The notes under the pieces: model-generated
Seen by the model: only the letters and a program-made list of their open reading frames with translations
What the model was told of the DNA's origin: nothing
The model's database searches: none
Shown: positions 25,701 through 36,956 of the stretch, piece after piece
Layout of the letters: every line of letters begins with the position of its first letter
How positions within the stretch are numbered: the first letter of the stretch is position 1
Position numbers and translations under genes: made by a program
DNA from: Todiramphus chloris collaris
Taxonomy: Eukaryota > Chordata > Aves > Coraciiformes > Alcedinidae
Direction: 5' to 3'
Assembly: GCA_025345505.1 (NCBI GenBank)
Contig: JANVCC010000047.1
Span: forward strand, 7,181,373 to 7,245,372
Length of the DNA: 64,000 nucleotides

Positions 25701-26302
25701 TACAAGAAAAGATTAAATAAATCCTAACCAAACCCCACCATTTTGTCTGAAAACTATCAGGAGTGTAGGAAAAATACATTCAAATACCTTCACTGGTTGC
25801 CTATTAAGCAAGCTAAGGAATGATGTCCATCAGTGACTCAGAACCAGAGATTCCAGTGCTGATTAATCTTCTATTTCCTTCTGCAAGGATACTGGGTGCT
25901 CCACCTTTATAATAAACCCAGGATTTGTGCCAGATGGTGAAAGTCAGGCCAGAAGGTAAAAAAAATGACCTTAAGATTCCTGGAAGTTATCACAAGCAGC
26001 AATACCTCAGACGTGGCTGGAGGGATTATTTTGATTGTTGAACAAATCTGTTAAGCACAGACTTACGAAGTCTTCAGGTAGGTTTTGAAAGGAACTAACC
26101 CCTTTAGTGCTTGGCTCTCTGGGTTCATGCTCAAGGGGTTTTCTCAGGCTGACCTCCACACTGCTCCAACTGGTGTCACTTAAACAGTTTTGGGAATGGT
26201 CTTGAATGTGTCCACAAGAGCTGGAGACGATTGCAAAAGATGCATGTCCTTAATGCCTGCAGCTACCACCTGGATATGCAATGCAATGCTAAACACACAA
26301 CC
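22796..26302. other. Unique AT-rich intronic sequence
   Basis: 3.5 kb with no recognised repeat beyond a run of about 15 A at 23269-23283. No exon-like frame with splice sites was seen. Confidence 0.55.
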
Positions 26303-26404
26303 TTTTGGCTGGAAGAGACCTTTCAGATCATCCAGTCCAACCCTTAACCCAGCACTGCCAGGGCACCACTAAACCCTGTCCCTCAGAACCACATCTCCAC
26401 AGGG
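26303..26404 (-). mobile_element. CR1: Short CR1 3' end
   Basis: (plus) ttttggctggaagagaccttt, cagatcatccagtccaacc, acccagcactgccagggca, agaaccacatctccaca. No octamer tail remains. Confidence 0.9.
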
Positions 26405-26730
26405 AACTATTTGCTTCACTATGGTCTTCTTCACAGGCTGCAGGGGAATCTCCACTCCTGTTCCTCTCATATTTTTCTCACTCATCTCTCTCACAGCTGC
26501 TGCCCCACATTTTTTCACCCTTTCTTAAAGATGCTCTCCCAGAGCTGGCACCAGCATCACTGAGGGGCTCAGCTGTGCCCTGTCACAGGTCCATTGGAGC
26601 CGGCTTGAAATGGATGCGTCCAACACGGGGCATCCCCTGGTCTCTTCTCACTGAGGCCTCCCTGGCAGCTCCTCCACCCTGCTGCCAACACCTGGCCGAC
26701 AGAGTAATGTACTCTTTGGGTCTATTTTTC
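26405..26730. repeat. GC-richer segment, probable old retroelement-derived repeat, family not assigned
   Basis: Directly after the CR1 copy, gcaggggaatctccactcc, ttctcactcatctctctcac, gggctcagctgtgccctgtc and ttggagccggcttg differ in composition from the intron. I recall similar wording in interspersed repeats of other birds (LTR-related) but cannot name the family. A plus-strand frame across it is open for 174 codons but has no family-like features. Confidence 0.35.
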
Positions 26731-28812
26731 AGAAGACATCTTTACTGGACTACAGCTGGAGACTTTACAGTTAGACTAGTTGTAAACGTGTGTTATATAA
26801 ACACATTAACTGCTGCAACTGTTTTATAGGCTGATGCAAGATGCCATTAATAACGACTAAGTGTTTCTACAATTACAGTTTTGAACACTATTATAAACAT
26901 ACATACTTGGACCAGAAAGACACGGAGAAAGCAGCTGAGAAAAGGGCAGAGCTGCTACAGCAGCTACTCCATCTGACTCAGAGGACCCTCGGAGGAGAGG
27001 AGCAGTGGATTAACCACTCGTAGCCTATAGAGACATGTCCAGAAATATATACATGTCATTGCTTTTGGGGGCTGTTTAACATGATTTCTGATTAGCACTG
27101 ACTCATTAAAGGTCATGTTTATATTCATCAAGAAAATTAGAGCACGAACACCCTACTTTAGTAGCAATAACTTCTTATTTCTCTGCTACAGCAACAACCC
27201 AACAAGGATTAAAGTCCACTGTAAGAAACACTTTTGGAAACTTTTAATATAATTATTTTTCATTTCCTTATCACCTTTGATTCAACAAATTGATTTTCAT
27301 CTACAACTGGATCTCACAAAGAACAATTAATGCCCACTAGCACGTAAATCTGCAGTGCAATACACATGAATGTGTGCACACATATGCATCAAAGTTACAG
27401 GACATTTCTTTTGTCCCTCTGAAATAACACCTCAAGCCAAAGCATTCCATCCAGCCCAAGTACAGCGACGGATTAAAATAAATCAAATGCCGTAACTAGT
27501 GAGTTTTCCCCTGACTGCCACCAAAATTATACAAAGTATTATATGTTGACATCAACTCACCCACTGAAGCATATTGCCTGAAATTAGGAATGTTATGCGC
27601 ATTAATTTTTTTGACTGACAAGGGACTACCGAACTAAGAGTTCTTGTTTCAATCTCCTATTACAACATCAATGCATAAAGCATTTTGCTTTTAAGCCAAC
27701 AACTCCCCCCAAGCCATTAATCCACGATGCTCTATTCATTATCAGCTGAAATTTATTTTACTTTTTTTTTTCTAAAATATGTAGCTCAGAAACTGCTGAC
27801 AAACTACATGAAATCAGTCTTTAAGTGTATCACATAACTCTTTGGCTAAGGCTAACTGAAAACTAATTAAAATCATTAAGACGATGTTTTGAACAAGAAC
27901 AGGAAAAAACTGTCTAGATTAAATTATGAGGAAAAATTAGATAGCACTTGACTGACTTGCGCCCTCAGACACACTGCTTCTCACTTGCAAAAAACCAAGC
28001 ATTTCTTTCCCTCTCAAAGGGGTTTTTGACCTTTTAAGGCATCGATATCCACAACCCTCCTCAGACTAACTCGTTCATCTTCTGACCCAAGACTCCCAGA
28101 GCATATTTCACTTCCTTTATGGGCAGAAATAAAACTCCCTACATTCTAAACATAATTTATTACCAAATCTAATACCTTTTTACTTGATCATAAGAACATT
28201 ATTTCAGTCTTCTGATAAAAAGGCAGGAAGACAAATAAGTTGTATGACATCTGATAAGTAAAGTTACATTGATCTGATTTTCCCTCAATAAAAATACCAG
28301 TCCCTAGGCTGGACTCTTGCCCCTGGGACAACAAAACAGACCAAAAAAATCTTCAAGCCCATGGTCATCAAAGAAAAGAACAGAGATTTGAACCCCTTCT
28401 GTCTGCCAAGATGGAACAACATAAACCGACAATTGCTTTCACAAAATCCAATGGGGAGAGCAATGAATGAAATCTGGAAGAGAAAGAGACTTTCCAGTGG
28501 CGTGATTGAGAAAAAGAATGTATAGTTTGTACTGTCAGCCAAGATGACTGATAAACTATGTGTGTTAGCTCCAACTTGAGAAACAGGATTAAGCACTAAT
28601 GAAATAGTCCAGAGAATTTTTAGCAGCGTGTGCCAAGAACACTGGACAAGAGCCAGTTTAAAAAGGAATTTGCAAGATCCTCCTTTATCTGGGGTGATGA
28701 ACTCAATCTGGAATGCAAGCCAAGTGCCTGGACTCAGGCAAACTGAATCTTCATCTTGAAGTTAGGTGTCCTACATCTGCCAGAGGAACCGAGATGAAGG
28801 AAAAGGACCTGA
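26731..28812. other. Unique AT-rich intronic sequence
   Basis: No repeat, RNA gene or exon is recognised. Confidence 0.55.
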
Positions 28813-29207
28813 ATAGAATCACAGAATTGTTTTGGTTGGAAGAGACCTTTCAGATCATGAAGTCCAACCATTAACCCAGCACTGCCAGGGCACCACCAAA
28901 CCATGTCCCTCCCACATCTTCATGACTTTAAAACCCCTCCAGGGATCATGGGGACTCCACCACTGCCCTGGGCAGCCTGGGACAGCCCTTGACAACCATT
29001 GTGGGGAAGAAATTGTTTCTCAGCTCCAATCTAAACCTCCCCTGGGGCAACTTGAGGCCATTTCCTCTTGTCCTGTCGCTTGTTCCCTGGGAGCAGAGCC
29101 TGACCCCACCTGGCTCCAGCTTCCTATCAGGGAGTTGTTGAGAGCTAGAAGGACTCCCCTGAGACTCCTTTTCTCCAGGCTCAACCACCCCAGGTCCCTC
29201 AGCCACC
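28813..29207 (-). mobile_element. CR1: CR1 LINE, 3' end intact
   Basis: Tail atagaatcacagaattg at the left, then gttggaagagacctttcagat and catggggactccaccactgc, ending in ORF2 remnants around ttttctccaggctcaaccacc. Same subfamily as the plus-strand copies at 1650 and 31629. Confidence 0.95.
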
Positions 29208-30299
29208 ATAGCCAGCTATGATGTTGTCCACAACACATGGCAACATGGAGAAATTCATAGTGAGGACCTCTGAATGAATTTTTACAAGTGAATGCTGTCT
29301 AGGGCTGGTCAGTGAGTATTGTGGATCATTAGCCCACCCGTGATGAGCACATACATTCAGGTTTTGCTTACACAGTCAGTGCTGAAGAGTCACAGTTACC
29401 CAAATATAAGGGAGGAACAGTTTCTTAAGAAGGATGACTACTGAAGAGATTTTACACTAATGCCAAAGCACATTATGGGTGCTTTAAAGAACGGCGTGAA
29501 ATGGGTATGAAACACCAGGATGTTCCTCTGCAATGCCTTCTGGTGTTCTGGATATATTTATACTAAACTATGATGCTGATTTTATCTGGACGTGGTGCTG
29601 GGCCATCTTATCTAAAGCACACTTTTGCCAAGAAAGGTTGGACCAGAGGATCCTTGAGGTGCCTTCCAACCTGGTGTTCAGTGATTCTATGATACCGATG
29701 TCCCACGATGCTACAACCAGTGATTTTGTGAAGTGGTCTTTTTCTTTCGGCTACTTTTAAGGTGACAACAGTCACAAGAGGCTCTCTTTAAAACCACAAG
29801 ATGCTGCTGAGCTGGACTGCAGGCAATCATCCCCCAGGAGATGGAGATCAGTAAATACGGGGGAAACTCTAAACATGCCTAGGTAAAAATATGAAGGAAG
29901 AACAACGGATACATGCTGGCTAGTGACTAGTTTAAACCCAACGGTCAGACTGTACATGTTTGTGTGGCTGAAGCAGTGCAGGAACAGCTGTATTGCCAGA
30001 GCACAGCTACAGTTCAGCAGAATGCCAGGGGTGTTGCTATGGAGTTAGGTCCCACTGTGAGCACCGCACAAAGCACCTTAAATAACTGTATCACAACTGT
30101 CTAGTAAACACAACAAGCACAGTATCACTGAGGCCCTTTGTTTCAAGATGCCTCTCCTCTCTTTTTTCCATCACCTCTTTTTGACTCTCCAGTGCTTTTC
30201 AGAACAGCTTTGGATTAGTATCTCTTTCAATGAAAATGCCTATGGTCATTTTTGTTTCAGCTCTTACTATTCCCTCTTTCCCTGAGTCTTCCTGAGCAG
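29208..30299. other. Unique intronic sequence containing one short CR1 end
   Basis: Nothing recognisable apart from the fragment at 29636-29693. Confidence 0.5.
29636..29693 (+). mobile_element. CR1: Very short CR1 3' end
   Basis: aggttggaccagaggatcctt, gaggtgccttccaacc and gtgattctatgatac give the hairpin region and tail only, about 58 bases. Confidence 0.82.
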
Positions 30300-30575
30300 T
30301 TACAGAATCCCAGCATGGTAGGGGCTGGAAGGGACCTCTGGAGGCCACCTCATCCAACCCTCCTGCTCCAGCAGGGTCACCCAGAGCAGGGGTCCCAGCA
30401 TCCCAGTGTCCAGGCGGGTTTGGAATCTCTCCAGAGGAGACTCCAAAACTTCTCTGGGCAGCCTGGGCTGCCCAACAACAAAGAACTTTCTCCTTCTGTT
30501 CAGATGAAACCTCCTGGGTTTCAGTTTGTGCCCATTGCCCCTTATCCTGTCCACTGGGCACCACTGACAAGTCCT
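30300..30575 (-). mobile_element. CR1: CR1 LINE 3' part, close to the coding exon
   Basis: (plus) tacagaatcccagcatggtag, ctggaagggacctctggagg, ggtcacccagagcaggg, ctctgggcagcctgggctg, ending at gtgcccattgccccttatcc. It lies 283 bases downstream of the MAM exon in gene orientation, and in sense with it. Related copies are at 46561 and 58328. Confidence 0.94.
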
Positions 30576-30851
30576 GTCTGCCTATTTCTAGTCATATTTC
30601 ATATTCATTTTCATGCCACCTTTCTCTTTTCTTTCTGATGACGCCAGATTTCTATTTCTACTTTCTAACCTTTATGTTCCACACAAAATGGAAGAAAACC
30701 TTTGCTCTGCAAAATGTCCCTCACAAAAATCACCAGGAAGGTCTGAGCATTGCAATTAACAGATTTAGACAACGTAGCCTTCTAACAATAGTCAAGAAAC
30801 GCTGAAGCAACACATAAGCTAATGTCAGAGAGAAACAAACCAAACTAAAAG

Positions 30852-30857
30852 ACCAAC
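30852..30857 (-). other. Splice donor of the MAM exon
   Basis: On the minus strand ATCAG is followed by gttggt. The +1/+2 GT is present and the exon ends in AG. The +4 to +6 bases are not consensus, so it is a moderate-strength donor. It leaves one base of a Gly codon, matching the MPSG that begins the next R2B exon. Confidence 0.7.
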
Positions 30858-30980
30858 CTGATGGCATCCCTTGACCTGAGGAGGGCTTTATCGGTGCATT
30901 CACCTGATCCCAGTTGAGATCATCATCATCGGACTGACTGTAGCCACAGGAACTGAGCGGCTCATCGAACGTACAGCATC
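30858..30980 (-). CDS. PTPRM: Internal exon: start of the MAM domain of a type R2B receptor tyrosine phosphatase (PTPRM-like)
   Basis: Read on the minus strand, the exon follows a pyrimidine-rich tract ending ttgacag and stops at ATCAG before gttggt. It is 123 bases long and has phase 1 at both ends: two bases finish a Gly codon, 40 codons follow, and one base begins the next. The peptide contains CTFDEPLSSCGYSQ, then four Asp, then NWDQVN, then KPSS and MPS. In R2B phosphatases (PTPRM, PTPRK, PTPRT, PTPRU) this is the N-terminal strand of the extracellular MAM domain, which together with the Ig domain drives homophilic cell adhesion; the catalytic domains lie far downstream. From memory of human PTPRM, about 27 of 42 positions agree and spacing is identical, whereas PTPRT is one residue longer and PTPRK/PTPRU fit worse. 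The exon length matches my recollection of R2B exon 2. Odd points: a second Cys directly before the conserved first MAM Cys (Gly in paralogues as remembered), and more divergence than expected for a bird PTPRM. The R2B assignment is firm; the paralogue is less so. Confidence 0.8.
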
Positions 30981-31004
30981 CTGTCAAATAAACACAGAGA
31001 AAAA
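30981..31004 (-). other. Splice acceptor and polypyrimidine tract of the MAM exon
   Basis: On the minus strand the 24 bases before the exon are T-rich (tttctctgtgtttatttgacag) with AG directly abutting the exon. A ggtttaat stretch just upstream could be a branch site. This boundary, together with the donor, gives an uninterrupted 123-base frame. Confidence 0.75.
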
Positions 31005-31628
31005 TTAAACCAGGCACGTGGGTAACGGATTACCAGGCAGGCTGGGTAATTTTGAAATGTCTTTCAATAGAGATGAATATATATTTATTAACCATCATGT
31101 TCCGGAAGGGCTTCAGACTTGTCATGAACACAGAATTCCAGAGGAAAAAGAGCAGGTTTAGCACAGCCAACACATTTTCTCCTGTGACACAATCATCAGG
31201 TTATCAAAAACAAACAAGCAAAATAAAAATCAGTAAAACTCTGAATAGTGAAAGACAAAATGATTATTTTTCTTCAGGAGAAACAAACTGTTCCATCCTG
31301 AGTAGCTACATTTTAGAAGAAAAACTTTAAGTGTGGGGATATCAGCTTCCATTCCTGTATCTTGGGTTTCCTGGTCAGGGAAGGACGAACTGTGCTGCAA
31401 GCAGGTACTGTGGCACCTGTGGGGTCAGTGCCTCTGGTACAATACAGCACATCTACCTCAGAGAGCTCCAAACTCTCTGGAAAAAAAACAAACCAATATT
31501 ATTTCCTATCTTTTCCCCATTGTCTTCTAAGGAATAAAATGTTACAAAAGCTCATACTATCCCAAGCTAGAGCAGGAAAAAACCTAATGTCACAAATTTA
31601 GAACAATGGAATCTAACATAACTGAACT
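31005..31628. other. Unique intronic sequence upstream of the exon
   Basis: No repeat is recognised. Small plus-strand frames at 31331-31537 overlap in several phases and lack splice context. Confidence 0.5.
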
Positions 31629-32106
31629 GGGGTCAGTTTTGGGCCCCTCACTCCAAGAAGGACACTGAGGGGCTGGAGTACAAGTGTGGTGAGGAGCAGC
31701 TGAGGGACCTGGGCTTGTTCAGCTTGGAGAAAAGGAGGCTCAGGGGAGTCCTTCTGGCTCTTGACAGCTCCCTGACAGGAGGTTGGAGCCAGGTGGGGTC
31801 AGGCTCTGCTCCCAGGGAACAAGCGACAGGACAAGAGGAACCAGCCTCAAGTTGCCCCAGGGTATGTTTAGGTTGGACATGAGGAACAATTTCTTCAATC
31901 CCCTTGAGGGTTGCCAAGGGCTGTCCCAGGCTGCCCAGGGCAGTGGTGGAGTCCCCATGATCCCTGGAGGGGTTTCCAAGCTGTGGAGATGGGGTGCTGA
32001 GGGACATGGTTTGGTGGTGCCCTGGCAGTGCTGGGTTAGTGGTTGGACTCAATGACCTGAAAGGTCTCTTCCAACCAAAACAATTCTATGATTCTATTCT
32101 GTGATT
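31629..32106 (+). mobile_element. CR1: CR1 LINE, 5'-truncated with intact 3' end
   Basis: Begins tggggtcagttttgggccc (ORF2), passes gaggagcagctgagggacc, and ends ttggactcaatgacctgaaag and ttctatgattctattctgtg. It lies antisense to the exon, about 650 bases upstream of it. Confidence 0.95.
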
Positions 32107-33473
32107 ACCCACAAGAAAACAAAAATGCTTCACTTTTTCCCTTTGTTACAGAGGAAACTTATACAGCTTTTTTACATCATTCCCTTCTAACAGGAGACCA
32201 ACACTGGGTTATAAAACTCTGTTTTCTTTGATGTTTCACTCCAGTGAAGAATGGCATTTGTCCTGCTCGGGAAAACAAATATAACCCTAGTGATGGAGAT
32301 TTCAGTCCATAGCGAAGTAAACTCTGCAGCTGTTCAAACACAACTAAACTTTCAGGCTATTCATCATCTTTCCTATCTGTCCACAGGCACAGCAGGCTTA
32401 GTCTTGCTAAACTGTATTAAAATAGGAAGCAGACAAAATCTAGCTTTGAAAAAAAGACTTTCAATATCTAAATTTTCCTGGAACATTATAAACGGCATTA
32501 CAGAATATCTCACTGAAAAGCTGAAGAGGGAATTTCAATATATTTGACCAGCTTCACCTAACTGCAGTCCAGCCTTCCCAGTAGCTACTCCCAGTGAGTG
32601 CTTGAGACCCATGACAAGCACTTCGTATCATCTTCAGACATGATTTTTATATGCAATCACCAAATGATTGCATTTTTTGTTTATTTTTTGGCACTCTTAC
32701 AGTGCCTTTGGTCTTTATAGACATATCAGACTTGCCCTGCCCTTGGATATAGGTCATCCTATAGTCTTCTCTGTTCTGAGGTGTCTTTCTATAGGAAGTC
32801 TTCATCACCACTTAGTTTAACCAGGGAAATTGGCAACTCTGGACACTGCATCTTTCTGTACAATTTAAAGTGCACAAGATTCAATTATCTAATTGAGTGA
32901 GAAACAGAAAACCCATTAAAAAACTCGCAACTCCAAACTAATATTTCAGCTCAGTGATAACAACTGATATAAATGACTACTCTCCTGAAGTTAAACAAAA
33001 TCAGAAATACAAGAGATTTGGATAAAGTATTTCAAATAACATCTGTAACATTTCCAGCGGGAAGGCTTAGGAAGGCAGCCATTTATTCATTTGTTCTAGT
33101 ACTTGCATAAATATTACTTCAAACATTACAAAATGCACCAGGAGCTAAGTTTCAGACACAAAAGCAAAACAACAATTTTCACAGGTCTGTGGTTTTGTAT
33201 AAAAAATCCAAAAACCCCAAACTACAGGTGAAACAATGGGTAGTTTTGATACTAGGACAGATTTGAATATCAAGTAATTTGGTCAAGCTTGGCAAAAAGC
33301 CCACACCCCAATAAAACCTGGCATAAATCAGGGTTTGCAATTCAAACACAGGACTAATGAACGCACAGAACAGCTCCCACACCCCGTTACTTCGTATGTA
33401 TCTCCAGCAAAAAGAGACAGAAAGTTTAAGGTGTTTTCTTGCTAAAACCCAGAAGTTCAGCCAAGCGCTTCAA
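32107..33473. other. Unique AT-rich intronic sequence
   Basis: No repeat or exon is recognised. Confidence 0.55.
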
Positions 33474-34255
33474 AATCACAGACTCTCTAGGGTTGGAAAA
33501 GATCTTTAAGATCATCAAGACCAACCATTATGTCACTCTGCTCGAGCCACTACTACACCATATCCTTGAGCACCACAACTGGAGAGCTTTAAAATACATC
33601 CAGGGATGGCAATTTAACCACTTCCCCAGGCAGCCTGTTCTGGTCTTTGATGTCCCTTTTGGTAGAGAATTTTTTCCTCATGTCCAACCTAAACCTCCCC
33701 TGGTGCAACTTGATGCCATTTCCTCTTGTCCTGTCAGTGGTGACTTGTGAGAAAAGACCAACAAAACTGAACCCAGTATTCCAGGTGCAGCTTCACCAGT
33801 GCCCAGTACAGTGGAACAACCACTTCTCTACTCCTGCTGGACATGCTGTTTCTGATCCAGGCCAGGATGCTGGTGGCCTTCTTGGCCACCTGGGCACACT
33901 GCTGGCTCATGTTCACCTGGGTGGCCACCAGCACTCTCAGATCCCTTTCTGCCAAGCAGCTTTCCAGCCACTCTGCCCCAGCCTGCAGCACTGCCTGGGG
34001 TTGTTGTGACCCAAGTGCAGGACTCATAGCACTTGGCCTTGTTGAAGCCCATATGATTGGCCTCAGCCCATCGATCCAGCCTGGACAGGTCCTTCTGAAG
34101 AGCCTTCCAACCCTCAAGCAGAGCAACACTCCCACCTAACTTAGTGTCATCTGCAAACTTAATGAGGGTGCTCTAAATCTCCTTGTCAAGACCACTGATA
34201 AAGATATTAAACAGTACTAGCCCCACCACTTGTGACTGGTCACCAACTGGTTTGC
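33474..34255 (-). mobile_element. CR1: Long CR1 LINE fragment with internal deletion
   Basis: From aaaatcacagactctctaggg to gactggtcaccaactgg. ORF2 remnants include LDRWAEA-like, GFNKAKC and [20 protein letters not shown] lines. At about 33763, gagaaaagaccaac jumps straight to aaaactgaacccagta, skipping about 170 bases that the copies at 7190 and 10402 retain, so it carries an internal deletion. Confidence 0.94.
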
Positions 34256-34870
34256 AGCTGTATCATAATTTTCTTACTGCACAATGGCCTCCAGCTGCTC
34301 TTGCTTGTTGTCCACGATGTGTGCATTGATATAGATGCACTCAGATGAGTTAATGGTCCTGCCATCTTCTTGGAGAAAGAAACCCCAATTGCCCCCAGAC
34401 AGTTCTGAGATGCTTCAATAGTTACCAGCCCATCAACTCTTGTGTCTTTGCTGCCACAAGGATCAGCATCCCCCCCTCCACTGAGCCAGCCAGCTGTAAG
34501 CCCTCATGCCCACACTGCCCCACAGGTACTGGCAGGCAGCTCCCAGGCTCCTCTCTAGCAAGCCTGGTTTCATTACCATCCCCCTTCCAGTCTGGTTTAA
34601 AGACCTTTCACTGAGCCCCGCTGGCTCTTGACCCAGGATCCTTCTCCCCTTCGAGACGGGCATTCCCCATTTGTTGCCAGCAGGCCTGGGGTCTTGTAAA
34701 GCAGTGAATCACAAAAACCCAAACATTCCGCTGCCCTGGCGACTCCCCCACCTCGGCCACCGCTCCTGCCAGAGCCGCCGGCTCCGGACCCATTCCTCCA
34801 CTCCAGTAATGGAACAAAAGAGTCTGTGACTTGAGCTGGTCAGCAAAGGGTTTTCCCCTTCTCACTAGTT
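34256..34870. repeat. Unassigned GC-richer segment, probable old interspersed repeat
   Basis: Follows the CR1 copy and differs from the AT-rich intron (ccccccctccactgagccag, tgttgccagcaggcctgggg, gccagagccgccggctccgg). The wording around ccttctccccttcgagacgg and gttgccagcaggcctgg is familiar to me from interspersed repeats in other birds, but I cannot assign a family. No coherent protein was seen. Confidence 0.4.
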
Positions 34871-35257
34871 AGGAAAAGGTGGATAAAGAGAATAACAGTT
34901 CCACCGGTCTTGACCCATTATCACCACAGGGCCATTTCTCACTGTTTGCTTTTCTTCATTACTTTTGCAAGTTCACAGCTCACTCAGTCGGGATTTCTTT
35001 TTGTTTTTCTTTTATCTTTGCCATTTACACTTCAAAACTTTGTGAATTTACTCTCTTTTACAACCTCCCCCAAACAGGTATAGAATCTTCACATTTGCTA
35101 CAGGAAGAGTTTAAAAGCAACTTTTGAACTCCTCCTTCTGTTCCTAAATCACTTCAACCCATAACTAATAATCAAACTGCAGCAAGTGTTACTATGAATA
35201 ATCAACCCGTACGGCCACCTGCCCAGGGCAGTGACCAGCACACATGAGATGTCCAAC
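34871..35257. other. Unique AT-rich sequence
   Basis: T-rich and unassigned. An 82-codon plus-strand frame (34879-35127) is rich in Phe, Ser and Leu with no family resemblance. Confidence 0.5.
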
Positions 35258-35740
35258 AAAATCACAGGCAGGTTTGGGTGGGAAGGGACCTTTCAAGCTC
35301 ATTTTGTCCAAGCCCCTGCATGGAGAAGGGGCATCTGCAACCAGAGCAGGTTGCTCAGAGCCCTGGCCAACCTCACCTGCAATGGTGCCAGGGATGGGGC
35401 AGTGACCACCTCTCTGGGCAACCTGGGACAGGCTCTCACCACCCTTACTGTAACACATTTCTTCCTTCTCTCCAGTCTAAATCTCCCTCTTTCAGTTTCA
35501 AACCATCTCCCTTTGCCCTGTCCCAATAGGCCCTGATCAAAAGTCCCTCCCCATCTTTCTGACAGGCCCCTTGAAGTCCTGGAAGGCCACCAGAAGGTCT
35601 CCCCAGAGCCTTCTCCTCTCCGGGCTGAACCCCCCCATCTCTCCCAGCCTGGCCTCCCAGCAGAGGGGTTCCAGCCCTCCCAGCATTGCTGGGGCTCCTC
35701 TGGCCCTGCTCCAACAGGTCCCCGTCTCTGCTGTGCCTGG
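35258..35740 (-). mobile_element. CR1: CR1 LINE (GC-rich subfamily), 3' end intact
   Basis: Left end aaaatcacaggcaggtttggg, then gaagggacctttcaagctcat and gcaatggtgccagggatgg, to tgctccaacaggtccccgtctctg. Its minus-strand frames read PSNAGRAGTPLLGGQAGRDG and QPGEEKALGRPSGGL, matching the copies at 12075 and 59477. Confidence 0.95.
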
Positions 35741-35742
35741 GC

Positions 35743-35830
35743 ATGATCCTGGGCAAGCTGGTCTAGGTGACCCTGTGTTAGCAGGGGGGCTGGGTCTTTT
35801 CTAACCCCCACCATTCTGTGATTCTGTGCT
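35743..35830 (+). mobile_element. CR1: CR1 3' end, head-to-head with the previous copy
   Basis: gcatgatcctgggcaagctgg, ctaggtgaccctgtgttagc, aggggggctgggtc, then ccattctgtgattctgtgc. Only the last 88 bases of the element are present, abutting the 5'-truncated end of the minus-strand copy. Confidence 0.9.
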
Positions 35831-36956
35831 AAAACGGAACATCTTACTGGAAAAAAAAAATAATACTAAGCTTAGCCACATCAGCCAAGTAAAGATCACT
35901 GTACATCAAAAGTAATTGATACTCCTAATGGCTGCTCCGCACAGGTCTGAGCCTTGCACCTAACTTTACCACAAATAAGATGAAGTTCTTTAGAAATGGT
36001 CCAAAAAAAAAAAAAAAAACCCAGACAAAACCCTACCTGAGCACCTGCTCAAGTCCTCCAGTCTCCTGCCATGCTTCGCCTATTTTCTGCTCTTGATGCT
36101 CTTACTCTACAAGGTTTCCACTTCAGAAAAAGTTATCTGCAAGGGCTGGTAGAACCCAAAACATTACCAGTGGCCTATAATTAGTCTCTTACCGTTGCAC
36201 TGTTTTGAAACACAAGCCACTGCCATGATAGGCAGTTGTATATAATCAGCCAGCACGCTTGAAAAATTCTGTCCATCTTTGCTATTAGAAGTTATAATAA
36301 CAATCAAATTACATGTTGTCTGCTATATTGGTTAATCAAGCAAAGCAATTTCCCTGCCTGTTACACTGGCATCACACTTTGGGTAGCTGAACTGTATTTT
36401 AAAGGATGTGCTGACTGAAATATTTATCAGTAAAAGAGGAGACACATATCCCATTAAGATTCTTTGCCTTATAGATATTTCTGGATTCCTAAGAGGAATT
36501 GAATTGATGAACACAGGAGATGCAGCACATCCTATGGTTCCTTCCACTGCAATTACCTATTATAACCATCATGAATCCAGATCAATATAACGACGCCGTT
36601 GACCAAATACAGCCCTTTTTGCATGTTTCTATTTTTATTTGGTTAAATTACTTTCAATCTTGAAAACTTCATGAGTTTAAACGCAGAATATAATTTAAGA
36701 TGAAAGCAACCAATTACAAGTAAATGGGATGAAGAATACACTGTATTTTTCTTGAGGTGGATAAAGTTTCATTCCAAGTATGCTGTGTGTTACAGGCTGT
36801 AACTACAACAGCTGTTGAGAAGCATTCTCAAAGCATAGCTTACCAAAAAGTATAATAGAAGATTATAGAATAGAAACCTGTTAAGTGACAAAAACTAACA
36901 TAGAAAAAAAAAATCAAGTTACGCCAGACACTGCTTTATTTTTTTGTTAAAAGAAG
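35831..36956. other. Unique AT-rich intronic sequence
   Basis: No repeat is recognised besides an A-run at 36004-36020. Confidence 0.55.

Larger units (their letters stand above)
1..30857 (-). other. Downstream intron, partial (probably intron 2 of the PTPRM-like gene)
   Basis: About 31 kb 3' of the MAM exon on the minus strand. The expected next exon (rest of the MAM domain, with ENDTHCIDF and STFWPNFYQVIFE-like motifs) was looked for on this strand and not seen, so the intron runs off the left end of the window. Confidence 0.5.

Noticed and set aside
26305-26829. 174-codon plus-strand frame
   Set aside because: It begins in an antisense CR1 end and crosses an unassigned repeat-like block; composition is Pro/Ser/Leu-rich without motifs.
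30730-30857. Extension of the MAM frame past the donor (GWSFSLVCFSLTL...)
   Set aside because: R2B proteins continue MPSGSFML from a separate exon; the sequence after gttggt does not match, so it is intron read-through.
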